Shown in pieces: positions 22,204 through 40,249 of a stretch of DNA of 64,000 bases. The position numbers and the translations under genes were made by a program. The first letter of the stretch is position 1. Each line of letters opens with the position of its first letter. The stretch comes from Theropithecus gelada (lineage: Eukaryota; Chordata; Mammalia; Primates; Cercopithecidae), in contig NC_037673.1 in the NCBI RefSeq assembly GCF_003255815.1, positions 10,495,006-10,559,005 on the forward strand, written 5' to 3'. The notes under the pieces are model-generated. The model saw nothing but the letters and a program-made list of their open reading frames with translations, did not search any database and was not told the origin of the DNA.

Positions 22204-23765
22204 CTTTCTCAAGGTTCTTAGCTTTCTTGTATTGGGTTAGAACATGCTCCTTTAGCTCAGAGGAGTTTGTTATTACCAACCTTCTGAAGCCTACTTCTGT
22301 CAATTTGTCAATCTCATTCTCTGTCCAGTTTTGTGCCCTTGCTGGAGAGGAGTTGCGATCATTTGGAGGAGAAGAGGCATTCTGGTTTTTGGAATTTTTG
22401 GCATTTTTCACTGGTTTTTCCTCATCTTTGTAGATTTATCTACCTTTGATTTTCGAGGCTGATGACTTTTGCATGGGGTTTTTGTGTGGGAGTCCTTACT
22501 GTTGATATTGATGTTGTTGCTTTCTGTTTGTTAGTTTTTCTTCTACAGTCAGCCTCCTCTTCTGTAGATCTCCTGCAGTTGGCTAGAGGTCCACTCTAGA
22601 CCCTGTTCACCTGGGTATCACCAGTGGAGCCTGTAGAACAGCAAATATTGCTGCCTGTTCATTCCTCTGGAAGCTTTGTCCCAGAGGAGCACTGGTCTAA
22701 TGCCATCTGGAGCTCTCCTGTATGAGGTGTCTGTAGACCCCTGTTGGGAGGTCTCTCCCAGTCAGGAGGCATGGAGGTCAGGGACCCACTTGAGGAGGCA
22801 GTCTGTCCCTTAGCAGAGCTTGAGCACTGTGCTGGGAGAATCCTCCTTGTCAGGATCAAGTGATTTTTTTCAGAGCCATCAGGCAGGAATGTTTAAGTCC
22901 ACTGAAGCTGCACCCACAACCCCCCCTTCCCCCAGGTGCTCTGTCTCAGAGAGTTGGGAGTTCTATCCATAAGCCCATGACTGGGTTGCTGTCTTTCTTT
23001 CAGAGATGCTACGCCCAGTGAGGAGGAATCCAGAGAGGCAGTCTGGTCACAGCCACTTTGCCATGCTGTGATGAATTCCATCCAGTCCAAACCTCCCAAC
23101 CTCCTTAGCACTGCCAGGGAAAAACAGTCTACTGAAGTTTCAGTAATGGCAGATACCCCTCCCCGCACCAAGCTGGTTCATCCCAGATCAACTTCAGACT
23201 GCTGTGCTGGCAGTGAACATTTCAAGCCAGTGGTTCTTAGCTTGCTGGGCTCCGTGGGAGTGGGGCCCACTGAGCGAGACCACTTGGCTTCCTGGCTTCA
23301 GCCCCCTTTCCAGGGGAGTGAATGGTTCTGTCTTGCTGGGGTTCCAGGTGCCACTGAGGTACAAAAAAAGCTCCTGCAGCTAGCTTTGTGCCTGCCCAAA
23401 TAGCTGCCCAGTTTTGTGTTTGAAACCCAGGGCCCTGGTGGTATGGGCACACGAGGGAATCTCCTGATCTGCGGATTGCAAAAACCATGGGAAAAGTGTA
23501 GTATCTGGGCCAGACAGCACAGCCCCTCAAGGCTTCCCTTGACTAGGGAAGGGAGGTCCCCTGGCTCCTTGCACTTCCCAGGTGAGGTGATACCCCACCA
23601 TGCTTCTGCTTGCCCTCTGTGGTCTGCACCCACTGCCTTACCAGTGCCAGTGAGATGAACTGGGTACCTCAGTTGGAAATACAGAAATCACCCGCCTTCT
23701 GCGTTGGTCTCGCTGGGAGCTGCAGACCAGAGCTGTTACTGTTCAACCATCTTGCCACTGCCTCC
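22204..23765 (-). mobile_element. L1P 5' end (copy B), antisense, cut inside ORF1
   Basis: Read on the minus strand from 23765: CAAGATGGTTGAACAGTAACAGC, CTCCCAGCGAGACCAACGC, a long older-type L1P 5' UTR of about 1.3 kb, then ORF1 starting at 22435 and a break at 22204, about 230 bp into ORF1. The UTR includes a segment of several hundred bp that copies A and D lack. It meets copy A tail-to-tail, each broken in the same part of ORF1. Confidence 0.85.
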
Positions 23766-23970
23766 CTAAATGGGTTTTAAAAAAACAAGATTCGGCTGTA
23801 TGCTGCATACAATAAAGAAATATCACCCATAAAGACACACATAGACAAAAGTAAAGGGATGGGAAAAAAATATTCCATGCAAATGAAAACCAAAAGTTTG
23901 CAGGAGTAGCTACTCTATTATATCAGACAAAAAAGATTTTAAGCCATAAAACATAAAAAAGACAAAGAAG
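23766..23970 (+). mobile_element. Outer L1, ORF2 endonuclease segment
   Basis: AAAAAAACAAGATTCGGCTGTATGCTGC, ACACACATAGACAAAAGTAAAGGGATGGG and TATTATATCAGACAAAAAAGATTTTAAGCC are ORF2 endonuclease-domain sequence in sense orientation. The text breaks at GACAAAGAAGG and resumes at 28951 (TAATTATATAATGATAAAGGG) after the inserted L1PA. Confidence 0.85.
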
Positions 23971-25003
23971 GGAGAGTGGTTCCAAGATGGCCGAATAGGA
24001 ACAGCTCCAGACTACAGCTCTTAGCATGAGCGACACAGAAGACGGGTGATTTCTGCATTTCCAACTGAGGTACCGGGTTCATCTCACTGGGGCATGTCGG
24101 ACAGTGGGTGCAGGACAGTGGGTGCAGCCAACTGAGCAAGAACTGAAGCAGGGTGAGGCTTTGCCTCACGTGGGAAGCACAAGGGGTAAGGGAATTCCCT
24201 TTCTTAGCCAAGGGAAACCATGACACACAGCACTTGGAAAATCGGGTTGCTCCCACCCTAATACTGTGCTTTTCCAAGGGTCTTAGCAAACAGCACACCA
24301 GGAGATTATATCCTGTGCCTGGCTTGGAGGGTCCCATGCCCATGGGGCCCCTCTCATTGCTAGCACAGCAGTCTGAGATCTAACTGCAAGGCGGCAGTGA
24401 GGCTAGGGGAGGGGCACCACCATTGCTGAGGCTTGAGTAGGTAGGTAAACAAAGTGGCCAGGAAGTTCCAACTAGGTGGAACCCACTGTAGCTCAAGGAG
24501 GCCTGCCTGCCTTTGTAGACTCCACCTCTGAGGTCAGGGCATAGCCAAACAAAAGACAGCAGAAACCTCTGCAGATTTAAATGTTCCTGTCTGACAGGTT
24601 TTGAAGAGAGTAGTGGTTCTCCCAGCATGGAGTTTGAGATCTAAGAATGGACAGACTGCCTCTTCAAGTGGGTCCCTGACCCCCGAGTAGCCTAACTGGG
24701 CAGCACCCCCCAGTGGGAGCAGACTGACACCTCACACAGCTGGGTACCCCTCTGAGACGAAGCTTCCAGAGGAATGATCAGGAAGCAACATTTGCTGTTC
24801 GGCAATATTCACTCTTCTGCAGCCCCCGCTGCTGATACCCAGGCAAACAGGGTCTGGAGTGGACCTCCAGCAAACTCTAACAGACCTGCAGCTGAGGGTC
24901 CTGACTGTTAGAAGGAAAACTAACAAACAGAAAGAACATCCACACCAAAACCCCATCTGTACATCACCATCATCAAAGACCAAAGTTAGGTAAAACCACA
25001 AAG

Positions 25004-26012
25004 ATGGGGAAAAAACAGAGCAGAAAAGCTGAAAATTCTAAAAATCAGAGCACTTCTCCCATTCCAAAGGAATGCAGCTCCTCACCAGCAATGGAACAAA
25101 GCTGGACGGAGAATGACTTTGACAAGTTGAGAGAAGAAGGCTTCAGATGATCAAACTTCTCTGAGCTAAAGAAAGAAGATCAAACCCATTGCAAAGAAGC
25201 TAAAAACCTTGAAAAAAGATTAGACAAATGGCTAACTAGAATAACCAACGTAGAGAAGTCCTTAAATGACCTCATAGAGCTGAAAACCATAACATGAGAA
25301 CTATAGGATGCATGAACAAGCTTCAGTAGCCGACTCGATCAACTGGAAGAAAGGGTATCAGTGATTGAAGATCAAATGAATGAAATGAAGTGAGAAGTTT
25401 AGAGAAAAAAGAGCAAAAAGAAATGAACAAAGCCTCCAAGAAATATGGGACTATGTGAAAAGACCAAATCTACATCTGATTGGTGTACCTGAAAGTGACG
25501 GGGAGAATGGAACCAAGTTGGAAAACACCACAGGATATTATCCAGGAGAACTTCCCCAACCTAGCAAGGCAGGACAACATTCAAATTCAGGAACTACAGA
25601 GAACACCACAGAGATACTCCTCGAGAAGAGCAACTCCATGACATATAATTGTCAGATTCACCAAAGTTGAAATGAAGGGAAAAACATTAAGAGCAGCCAG
25701 AGAGAAGGGTCAGTTACCCACAAAGGGAAGCCCATCAGACTAACAGTGGATCTCTCGGCAGAAACTCTACAAGCCAGAATAGAGTGGGGACCAATATTCA
25801 ACATTCTTAAAGAAAAGAATTTTCAACCCAGAATTTCATATCCAGCCAAACTAAGTTTCATAAGTGAAGGAGAAATAAAATCCTTTACAGACAAGCAAAT
25901 GCTGAGAGATTTTGTCACCACTGGGCCTGCCCTACAAGAGCTCCTGAAGGAAGCACTAAACATGGAAAGGAACAACCGGTACCAGCCACTGCAAAAACAT
26001 GTCAAATTGTAA
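25004..26012 (+). pseudogene. L1 ORF1 remnant (ORF1p-like RNA-binding protein)
   Basis: Begins MGKKQSRKAENSKNQS and ends at the TAA at 26010-26012. ORF1p is the trimeric L1 RNA chaperone: coiled coil, RRM, C-terminal domain. This copy has an early TGA at about 25147 (CGA to TGA, a CpG decay), further stops, and frameshifts in the coiled-coil part. Two open pieces persist: 25455-25670 (RRM-side segment starting MKRPNLHLIGVPE) and 25746-26012 (C-terminal domain, MDLSAETLQARIEW). The gene lies 63 bp before ORF2, the usual L1 spacing. Confidence 0.85.
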
Positions 26013-26075
26013 AGACCATTGATGCTAGGAAGAAACTGTATCAACTAACGAGCAAAATAACCAGCTAACATCATA

Positions 26076-28868
<2,793 letters not shown>

Positions 28869-29140
28869 TAAAGTGTATATATATATATATATGAAACCAT
28901 ACCATTATCACAAAAGAAAAATAAAAAATAATAAAAAAAGACAAAGAAGGTAATTATATAATGATAAAGGGATCAATTCAGCAAGAGGATATGACAATTA
29001 TAAGGATATATGCACCCAACACCAGAGCACCCAGATTTATGAAGTAAATGTTATTAAAGCTAAAGAAAGAGATAGACTCAATACAATAATAGTTGGGGAT
29101 TTCAACACCCTGGTTTCAGCATTGGACAGATTATCTAGAT

Positions 29141-29367
29141 CAAGATTGTCCAACACGTGGCCTGTGGGCAGAAGCCAGCCCAGGATGGCTTTGAATGTGG
29201 CCCAATACAAATTCATAAAGTTTCTTAAAACATGAGATTTACGCAGGGACATTTTCATTTTCTGAGCTTATCAGCAATCATTAGTGTTAGTGAATTTTAT
29301 GTGTGGCCCAAGACAATTCTTCTTCTTTTAGTGTGGCCCAGGGAAGTCAAAATATTGGACACCCCTG
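29141..29367 (-). mobile_element. Non-autonomous hAT-like DNA transposon inside the L1
   Basis: Ends CAAGATTGTCCAAC and TTGGACACCCCTG are imperfect inverted repeats of one another. The body is built of GTGGCCC repeats (GAATGTGGCCCAATACAAATTC, GTGTGGCCCAAGACAATTC). The flanking octamers ATCTAGAT (29133-29140) and ATATAGAC (29368-29375) match at six of eight positions, and the L1 consensus here reads ATCTAGAC, so this is an 8-bp hAT target duplication. I recognise the family but not its name with certainty; orientation follows the copy beginning CAGGGGTGTCCAA. Confidence 0.75.
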
Positions 29368-32300
29368 ATATAGACAGAAAAATCAACAACAAAACATTGG
29401 ACTTAATCTACACTATAGACCAATGGACCTAAAAAAATTCGTAGACATTTCATCCAACAGCTGCAGAATACACAATCTTCCTCAACACATAGTCTATGTG
29501 TCCTCAACACATAGACATTCTCTAAAATAAACCATATGTTAGCCTACAAAACAAGTCTCAACAAATGTGTAAAATCTGAAGTCATATCAAGCATTTTCCC
29601 TGACCACAATGGAATAAAACTAGAGATCAATAACAAGGCGAACTTGGGAAACCAGAACAATACATGAAAATTAAATGATGTGATTCTGATTGACCACTGG
29701 GTCATTGAAGAAATTTAAAAGGAAATTTTAAAATTTTGTGAAACAAATGAAAATGAAAACACAATATACCAAAACCTAATGGATACAACAAAAGCAGGGC
29801 CCAGAGGAAAGTTTATAACAATAAGTGCCTGCATCAAAAAGTAAAAAGATTTCAAATAAACAACCTAATGATGCCCCAAAAGGATCTAGAAAAGAAGCAA
29901 CCAAACCCCAAATTATTAGAAAGAAAGAAAGAAATAATAAATGTCAGAGGAGAACTAAATGAAAGGGACTTTAAAAATAGAAAGAATTCAACAAAATGAA
30001 AAGTTAGTTTCTTGAAAAGATAAAGAAAATCAATAAACTGCTAGCCAGGCTAACTAAGAAGAAAGAGGCAAGATCTAAATAAAGAAAATCAGAAACAGAA
30101 AAGAGACATTACAGCTCTCAAACAAAAAGAGACATACCCAGAAATACAGAGAATTACTAGGGACTGCTATGAACAACGATACATCTACAAACTGGAAAAC
30201 CTAGAAAAAATGGATAAATTCCTGAGCTCATAACCTACAAAGATTGAGCCAGGAAGACACAGAAAGCTGAATAGATCAACAACAAGTAACAAGATAGAAT
30301 TGGTAACAAAAAGCCTCCCAACAAAGAAAACCCCAAGACTGGATGGTTTTACTACTGAATTCTACCGAATTTTTAAAGAAGAATTAATACCAATTTCCAA
30401 ACTATTCTAAAAAGCTGAAAAACAGGGAATTCTCCATAATTCTTTCTATAAAGGCTAGTATTGCTCTGATACTAAAGCCAGACAAGGACACAACAAAAAA
30501 CCCAAAACTATAAGCTAGTCTCTTTAATAAACAGTGATGTAAAAATCCTGAACAAAACACTAGCAAATTGAATCCAACACCACATCCAAAAGATGATATG
30601 CCATGGTCAAGTGAGATTTATCCCAGGGATGCAATCATAGCTCAACGTTTGTAAATCGATAAAGGTGGTCTACCACATCAACAGAATAAACAAAAACCAT
30701 ATGATCACAACAGATGCAGAGAGAACATTTGATAAAATTCAACATCCCTTTGTTATTAAAAACTCTGAACAAATTAGGCATAAAAGGAACATTCCTCAAC
30801 ACACTAAAGGTCATATACAACAAACGCACAGCAACATCATTTCCCACTGAGTGGGAAAAAGCTGACAGGCCCTCCTTTAAGAACTGGAACAAGACAAGGA
30901 TGCCCAGTTTCACCACTCTTTTCACCACTCTTATTTGATATAGTACTGGAAGCCTTAGTAGAGCAATTAGACAAGAGAAATTAAAAAAAAAAAAAAAGGC
31001 CTCCAAATTGGAAAAGAAGAAGCCAAATTGTCCATTTTTGCAGATGACATGATCTTATATAACCAAAAGGCTGCACCAGAAAATTCAGAACTGACAAATA
31101 CATTAGTAAAGTTGCATGATACAAAATCAACATTAAAAATCATTAGCATTTTTATATGAGAGTAATGAACTAGCTGAAAGAGAAATCAAGAAAGCAATCC
31201 TATTCATGATAGCTACAAAAAATAAAATAAAATACCTATTAATAAATTTAACCAAGGATGTGAAGGACTTCTACAAGGAAAACTACAAAACACTGATGAA
31301 AGAAATCGAAGAGGACACACACAAATGAAAATACACTTCATGCTCATGGATTGAAAACATTAATATTGTTACAATGACCATACTACCCAAAGCAATCTAC
31401 AGATTCAATGCAATCCTTATCAATACACTAATGACATTCTTCATAGAAATGGAAAAAAAATCCTAAAACTTGTATGAAACCACAAAAGACCCCAAGCACC
31501 CAAAGTAATACTGATCAAAAACAATAAAGCTAGAGGCATTAGACTACCTGACTTCATATAAAACTATAGTAACCAAAATAGCACAGTATTGGCATAAAAA
31601 CAGACACATAGGCCAATGGAACAAAATCCAGAAATAAATCCACATATTTACAATCAACTGATTTTCAACAAAGGTACCAAGAGCATACATTGAAGAAAGG
31701 GCACCCTCTTCAATAAATGGTGCTGGGAAAACTGGATATCCATATGCAGAAAAATGAAACTAGACCCCTATCTATCGTCATATACAAAAATGAACTCAAA
31801 ATGGGTTAAAAACTTAAATGAAAGACCTGAAACTACCAAACTACGAGAAGAAAACAATGTCCAGAGTTTCAGGACATTGATCTAGGTTAAGATCTTATGG
31901 TTGAGACTTCAAAAGAACAGGCAACAAAACCAAAATAAACAAATAGGACTACATTAAACTAAAAAGCTTCTGCACAGCAAAGAAAACCACTGAGAGTGAA
32001 ATGACATCCTGCAAAATGGGAGAAAATATTTGCAAACTATTCATCCAACAAAGGACTAATATCCAGAATCTACAAGGAACTCAAATAACTCAACAGCACA
32101 AAAACAAAACAAATAATCTGATTAAAAAGTGGGCAAAGGATCTGAATAGATATTTCTCAAAAGACGACATATAAATGGGTAGCAAATATATGCAAAAATG
32201 TTAAATATCACTAATTATGGGGAAAATGCAAATCAAAACCACAATGACATATCATCTCTCCCCAGGTAGAATAGCTGTTATCAAAAAACCAAAAAATAAT

Positions 32301-32474
32301 AAATGCTGGTGAGGATTCAGAGGAAAGGGAATTCTTATACACTGTTGGTGGGAATGCAAATTAGTATAGCCATTATAGAAAACAGTGTGGGGATATCAAA
32401 AAAACAAGAACAGAACTACCATACAATCTAGCAATCCTACTACTGGGTGTTTATCCAAAAGAAAAAAATCACAG

Positions 32475-32697
32475 ATTGCTTGATTTCAGGAGTTCGAGAT
32501 CAGCCTGGGCAACATGGCAAAACCCTGTATCTACAAAGAATACAAAAATTAAGCAGGTGTGGTGGTATGCGCCTGTAGTCCCAACTACTTGGGGGGCTGA
32601 GGTGGGAGGATTGCTTTAGCCTAGGAGGTCAAGGCTGCAGTGAGCCATATTATGCCACTGCACTCCAGCCTGGGTGATAGTGAGATCAGGTCTTTAA
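32475..32697 (+). mobile_element. Alu-J-like SINE, 5'-truncated, inside the L1
   Basis: Sense Alu from GATTGCTTGATTTCAGGAGTTCGAG through ATTGCTTTAGCCTAGGAGGTCAAGGCTGCAGTGAGCC to AGTGAGATCAGGTCTTTAAA. The right-arm wording is J-like (old). It interrupts the L1 3' part of ORF2 after TCCAAAAGAAAAAAATCA. Confidence 0.85.
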
Positions 32698-32733
<36 letters not shown>

Positions 32734-32735
32734 TC
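32698..32735 (+). repeat. CA microsatellite at the Alu tail
   Basis: (CA)n with one ATATA interruption, directly following the Alu body in the position of the A-tail. Confidence 0.9.
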
Positions 32736-33375
32736 TAAAGGAAATTAGCATATCAAAGGTATCTTAACTGCATCCCCATGTTTACTGCAGCACTATTTGC
32801 AATAGCAAAGACATAGAATCAACCTAAGTGTCCATCAACAGACAATTGGATAAAGAAAATCTGTATATATACACAGTGGAATATTATTCAGCCATTTCAA
32901 AAGAATAAAATGTTGTAATTCATGGCAAATGGATGAGCTTGGGGACCATAATGTTAAGTGAAATGTCAGGCACAGGAAGATATGTACCACATGTTCTCAC
33001 TTACATGTGGAGTTAATAAAAAATTTGAGTTCATGAAAGTAGAGAGTAGAAGTGTGAGTATCAGAGGTTGGGAAGGGTAATGGGGAGAGGGAAATAGGGA
33101 GGGTCTGGTTAATGGATACAAAATTACAGCTAGATAGAATAAGTTCTAGTGTTCTATATTGCTGTAGGGTGACTATAGTTAACAAAAATTTATTGTATAT
33201 TTTCAAATTAGTAGAAGCAAGGATTTTGAATGTTCATGATATGAAGAAATGATAAATGTTTGAGATAATGGATATGCTAATTACACTGATGTGATCATTA
33301 CACACTGTATACATGTATTGAAATATTTCTCTGTATCCCATAAAGATGTACAATTATTATATATAGAATAAAAAA

Positions 33376-33430
33376 AGAATCAAACCCAAGTTTTCCTGGC
33401 TCAAGATTTCTTAACTTTTCACCACGTCAG
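33376..33430 (-). mobile_element. MIR SINE, antisense, right part of the split copy
   Basis: AGAATCAAACCCAAGTTTTC, CTGGCTCAAGATTTCTTAAC and CTTTTCACCACG continue the antisense MIR text that stops at 20115. Together they bracket the L1 complex. Confidence 0.55.
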
Positions 33431-33639
33431 GAGGGTGCCCCATTATCAAAAGTATTATTTATATAACAACCTTTTAAAAAACTAACATCCCCCTCATCAA
33501 TTTAAATGCTATAAGCATTTCATTTTGTGCACTTTCTAGAAACTTGTACCTTAGAAGCACTGAGGTGAATTTTATTTTCTAAGTAGCAGGGGAAACAGAA
33601 CAGGGGTTGAGAAAGATACAACCTTGTGTTCACCAGAAG
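33431..33639. other. Short unassigned interval
   Basis: No feature recognised. Confidence 0.3.
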
Positions 33640-33840
33640 GCTGAGACATTAGAATCCTGAGGCCTTCAAGTTGAGTCCTTCCTCCACCATTTTGGAGCTA
33701 TGCAATCTTCAGCAAGTTAGTAAACCTCTCTGAATCTCAACTGTCCTCCTTTGTAAACTGGAGTTAATAATAGACATTGCTGCATGTAATAGGCATCACT
33801 GTTTAAAGTGTTTGATCAGGTCTTGCTTGGCACATAGAGA
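33640..33840 (+). mobile_element. MIR SINE
   Basis: TGAGTCCTTCCTCCACCATTTTGGAGCTATGC, AGCAAGTTAGTAAACCTCTCTGAATCTCAAC and TTTGTAAACTGGAGTTAATAATAGAC follow MIR in sense orientation. Confidence 0.75.
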
Positions 33841-37140
<3,300 letters not shown>

Positions 37141-37345
37141 GGGGAGAAACTCTGGTTAACTCTGAACTTGATTTCTACTTGGGCCAGCTATCTGCCGTTT
37201 GACCTTGGCCCAACTAGCTCTTCTCTCTATCTGTGCTTCTTCTTCTGTAAAATAGGAATAATTACGTCTGCTCTACTCATCTCATCCATTGTTGCAAGGA
37301 GTAAATTAGATGGCATATGTGAAAATGCTTTGTAAACTATTGAGA
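37141..37345 (+). mobile_element. MIR SINE
   Basis: ACTTGATTTCTACTTGGGCC, TTTGACCTTGGCCCAACTAG, TTCTTCTTCTGTAAAATAGG and GTGAAAATGCTTTGTAAAC match MIR in order. Confidence 0.75.
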
Positions 37346-38295
37346 AATATGTAATGCAATGTAAGGCATTGTCATGATTGCTACTATTTCAAGTCCATTG
37401 GGGGAGATTGGATCGAAGAATGGCAGACAGCCCAGGGTTGTGGGGCTGTGAGGCTGACTTGTTTCTTTATCAGTAGAAAAAACATTCTGACTCATCTCAG
37501 AAAAGAATCCTGGCAAGCACAAAGAAAATAGTCTGGAGAAAGCTGATGAGCCCACAGTTGGAATTCTGTATTGGGGTTTAGAAACGTGAACACCAGGATG
37601 CTGAAAACATGAGCACCAGGATGCTGAAAACATTGAAAAGACTCCAAGCAAAAGCAGTGCAGTTATGAGAGAACAGAAGGCTTAACTTGGGAAGAATTCA
37701 GTGTGAAACACATGGGCTTTGGCCACCAGGAAATTCTACTTGTTTGCCCAAGTTTTTTCCTGGAGGAAAATGCTTCAGGGATATGTAACATGCTCTTGTG
37801 GGAAGAATGCTGGTTTTTAGGCCCCTGCACAGGGACTCCCCTAAAACTCTACCCCAAGTCTGGATGAAGAAAACAGTGACAGGTGCACCAGATGAGGAGC
37901 CAAAACTTTTCACAAGAACCAAACAATGTTTTGCCAGTTAGGGTGCTTTTGGATGTAAGTAATAGACCAGGTAAAAAGAAGCTAAGGTCATTCATTATTT
38001 CCTTAACAAGAAGTTCAGAGATCGGCCAGTACCAGGCTTGGTTAACTCAGCAGTTCAACAAAATCCTCTAAACCTCAGTTCCTCCCCCTCCTCTCTCTGA
38101 GATCCTCGTTGGCTTGATTTATCCTTTTAGGGTTGGCTTCTCTCATGATGCAGAGATGGCGACCACAATTCCAGGCATGCCATGTAGATGACAACATCTC
38201 TGTCCCTTTTTAAGAGGAAGGGATAATTTCCCAGAAGTTCCCTGGCAGATTCTCACTTCCACTGCCCTTGACCATGACTGTGACCTCTTTCCAAG
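37346..38295. other. Single-copy-looking stretch with a 23-bp tandem duplication
   Basis: CACCAGGATGCTGAAAACAT at 37591 recurs at 37614 (unit 23 bp, two copies). Otherwise no recognised feature. Confidence 0.45.
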
Positions 38296-38753
38296 CTGTA
38301 TTAGTCTGGGTTCTCCCGAGAAACCGAACCAATAGGAGATAGATATATTTATATACATACATGTGAGTGTGTGTGTGTGTAAAATAAGGAATTGGCTTAC
38401 ATGATTATAGAGGCTGAAATTTCCCCAGATCTGCAGTGCAAAGGCCTGAGATTCAGGAGAGCTAATGATATTAAGTTCTAGCATGAGTCCAAAGGCAGAA
38501 GACAGACATCCCAGCCCAAAGTCAGGCAGGCAGAGAGAGCAAATTCCCTCTTGCTCAGTCTTTTGTTCTAATCAGGCCTTCAACAGATTGGATGAGGCCC
38601 ATTCACATTGGAGAAGGCAATCTGCTTCACGCTACCAATTTCCATGCTAATCTCACCTGGAAACACCATCATAGACACACCCAGAAATAAAGTTTACCCA
38701 AATATCCAGATGCCTCATGGCACGGTCAAGTTGACACATAACAGTAACCATCA
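38296..38753 (-). mobile_element. ERVL-type LTR (MLT2-like), antisense
   Basis: CTGTATTAGTCTGGGTTCTCC, GAGAAACCGAACCAATAGGAG, a TATA/GTGTGT stretch, CCTTCAACAGATTGGATGAGGCCC, and GTCAAGTTGACACATAACAGTAACC are the reverse complement of the family seen at 11250-11727. The GTGTGT tract here is short, unlike the expanded one in the other copy. Confidence 0.65.
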
Positions 38754-39014
38754 CACAATCTTAAACTAGCCACCAATAAGAGAAGTAAAATGACTATGAC
38801 TGGCGAGACCAATCCCAATTCACCCTGGGGCTAGACGGGGAGCTCAGACCCCAGAAGCTCAAGGTCTTCCAGTCCCTGGACATAGCTGAGGTTCTGCTGG
38901 TAAGTAATAGGGGGAAGAGCTGTGGGGCAGTGACCAAGAATGGCTGCACCCTCTGCTCCATGTAACTCACCAAGGAGGTCCCCAAAATGTAATGCATGAC
39001 AGGACTGTATTAGT
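38754..39014. other. Short unassigned interval
   Basis: No recognised feature. Confidence 0.3.
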
Positions 39015-39130
39015 GCCACAACAGTAGCTAACACTTGCTGGGCACGTTCTCTGCACTAGGTGTGGTGCTAAGCACTTTGTAGGAGTCATCTCATTCAATC
39101 AGTTTAACAACACGAAGCCCCTTGTAGTGG
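39015..39130 (-). mobile_element. MIR fragment, antisense
   Basis: AGTAGCTAACACTTGCTGGGC, TGTGGTGCTAAGCACTTTGTAGG and CATCTCATTCAATCAGTTTAACAACAC read as the 3' half of MIR on the minus strand. Confidence 0.7.
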
Positions 39131-39862
39131 GCTTTGTTGGGAGGTGAGATGGACCTCAATAACTGAATCTTCCTGGAAGAGCCCAGGGTTAATCCTCTTT
39201 ATATCAAATTGCTCTCCATACATAACTGTTTTGCTGTGGTTCCCATGAATTTCTACTTCTTTTCTTTCTAGCAGTTGACCTCACCTTAGACAACTGCAAT
39301 TTTTACTCTGGCATGATTTCTCAGATGGGGTCCTCAACAAACATGCCTAGGGTTTAGGGAGAGAGTCCAGTGACATGAAAAACTAGCCCAGAATGGCAAA
39401 CCCCTTGAAGTTCCACAATTATTTATTATTTTTTATTTTGGTTTTGATTTTTTGAATTGAATTTGGTTTTTTGAATAAATTCAAGCAATACCAAAGTACT
39501 GTTGAGAGCTAGTATGCTTCCCACCTAGTCCCTGCCCAAGTCAGCTCTCCCATGGATCCATTCATCCTTCCCTTCCTATTTATTGATAAACTATTGTTCT
39601 GCAAAAGTCTGTGCTAGGTTCAAGCTGACTTGTGGAATTCCAATGAAATTATCTTTAGTTTTTCCCTCCCACACCCGAAGCACCCATCAGGTGCTGAGTT
39701 CTAAACATCCATCTTCACAAAATCTCTGAAGTCCTCATTCTCTGTTTGTTTATTGCTTCTTCTTGGACTCATCGTGCCAGACCCCAGTGGACTCCGTGGT
39801 GCCATTGCCTCCTTCTCTGTTGTCTGCATCTTCTTTAAGTGTATTTTTAAAAAACATACACT
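39131..39862. other. Unassigned interval
   Basis: AT-rich with TTTTG runs near 39430-39480. No family recognised with confidence. Confidence 0.3.
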
Positions 39863-40249
39863 ATGTTATAGGTGGAATTGTGTCCCTCCAAATGCATTCG
39901 TTGACTTTCTAACCCAGTAACTCAGAATGTCACTGTAGTTGCAGGTAGGGTCTTTAAAGAGGTAATTAAATTTAAATGAGGTCTTTGGGGTGGGCCCTAA
40001 TCCAATCTGACCGGTGTCCTTAATAGTAAGAGGTGATTAGGACACAGACACACACAGGGATAGATGATGGAAAGACACAGGGAGAAGACGGCTATCTACA
40101 GGCCGAGGACAGAGGCCTCAGAAGAAACGAGACCTAGTGACGCTTCGATATTAGACTTCCAGCCTCCAGAACTGTGAGAAAATAAATTTGTGTTTGAGCC
40201 ACATGGTCTGTGGCACTTTGTTAAGGAAGGCCTCACAGTCAAACACAGA
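39863..40249 (+). mobile_element. MaLR-type LTR
   Basis: TGTTATAGGTGGAATTGTGTCCC, ACTCAGAATGTCACTGTAG, GGTGGGCCCTAATCCAATC, GACACAGGGAGAAGACGGC and CTTCCAGCCTCCAGAACTGTGAG lead to AAATAAATTTGTG and a GGCACTTTGTTA end, the order of a common MaLR-class LTR. Confidence 0.75.

Larger units (their letters stand above)
28951..33375 (+). mobile_element. Outer L1, ORF2 to 3' end (L1MA/L1PB-like)
   Basis: Continues from 23970 through ORF2 (decayed; reverse transcriptase FADD motif at 31037-31048 is intact in its local frame), the C-terminal region, and an L1MA/L1PB-type 3' UTR (GGTGACTATAGTTAACAAAAATTTATTG, TGTGATCATTACACACTG, TATCCCATAAAGATGTACAATTATTATATATAG) to a short A-tail ending at about 33375. 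It is interrupted by a hAT-type element (29141-29367), the Alu at 32475-32697 with its CA tract, and small indels. Frameshifts and stops throughout. With the 5' pieces this is an essentially end-to-end old L1. Confidence 0.85.

Noticed and set aside
21971..22411. 146-codon minus-strand frame crossing the convergent L1 junction
   Set aside because: It joins the N-terminal part of L1 ORF1 from copy B to antisense ORF1 sequence of copy A. A by-product of the junction, with no reason to be translated.
31037..31048. Intact FADD motif of the outer L1 as evidence of an active reverse transcriptase
   Set aside because: Only a short local frame is open. Stops, frameshifts and three later insertions disrupt the element.
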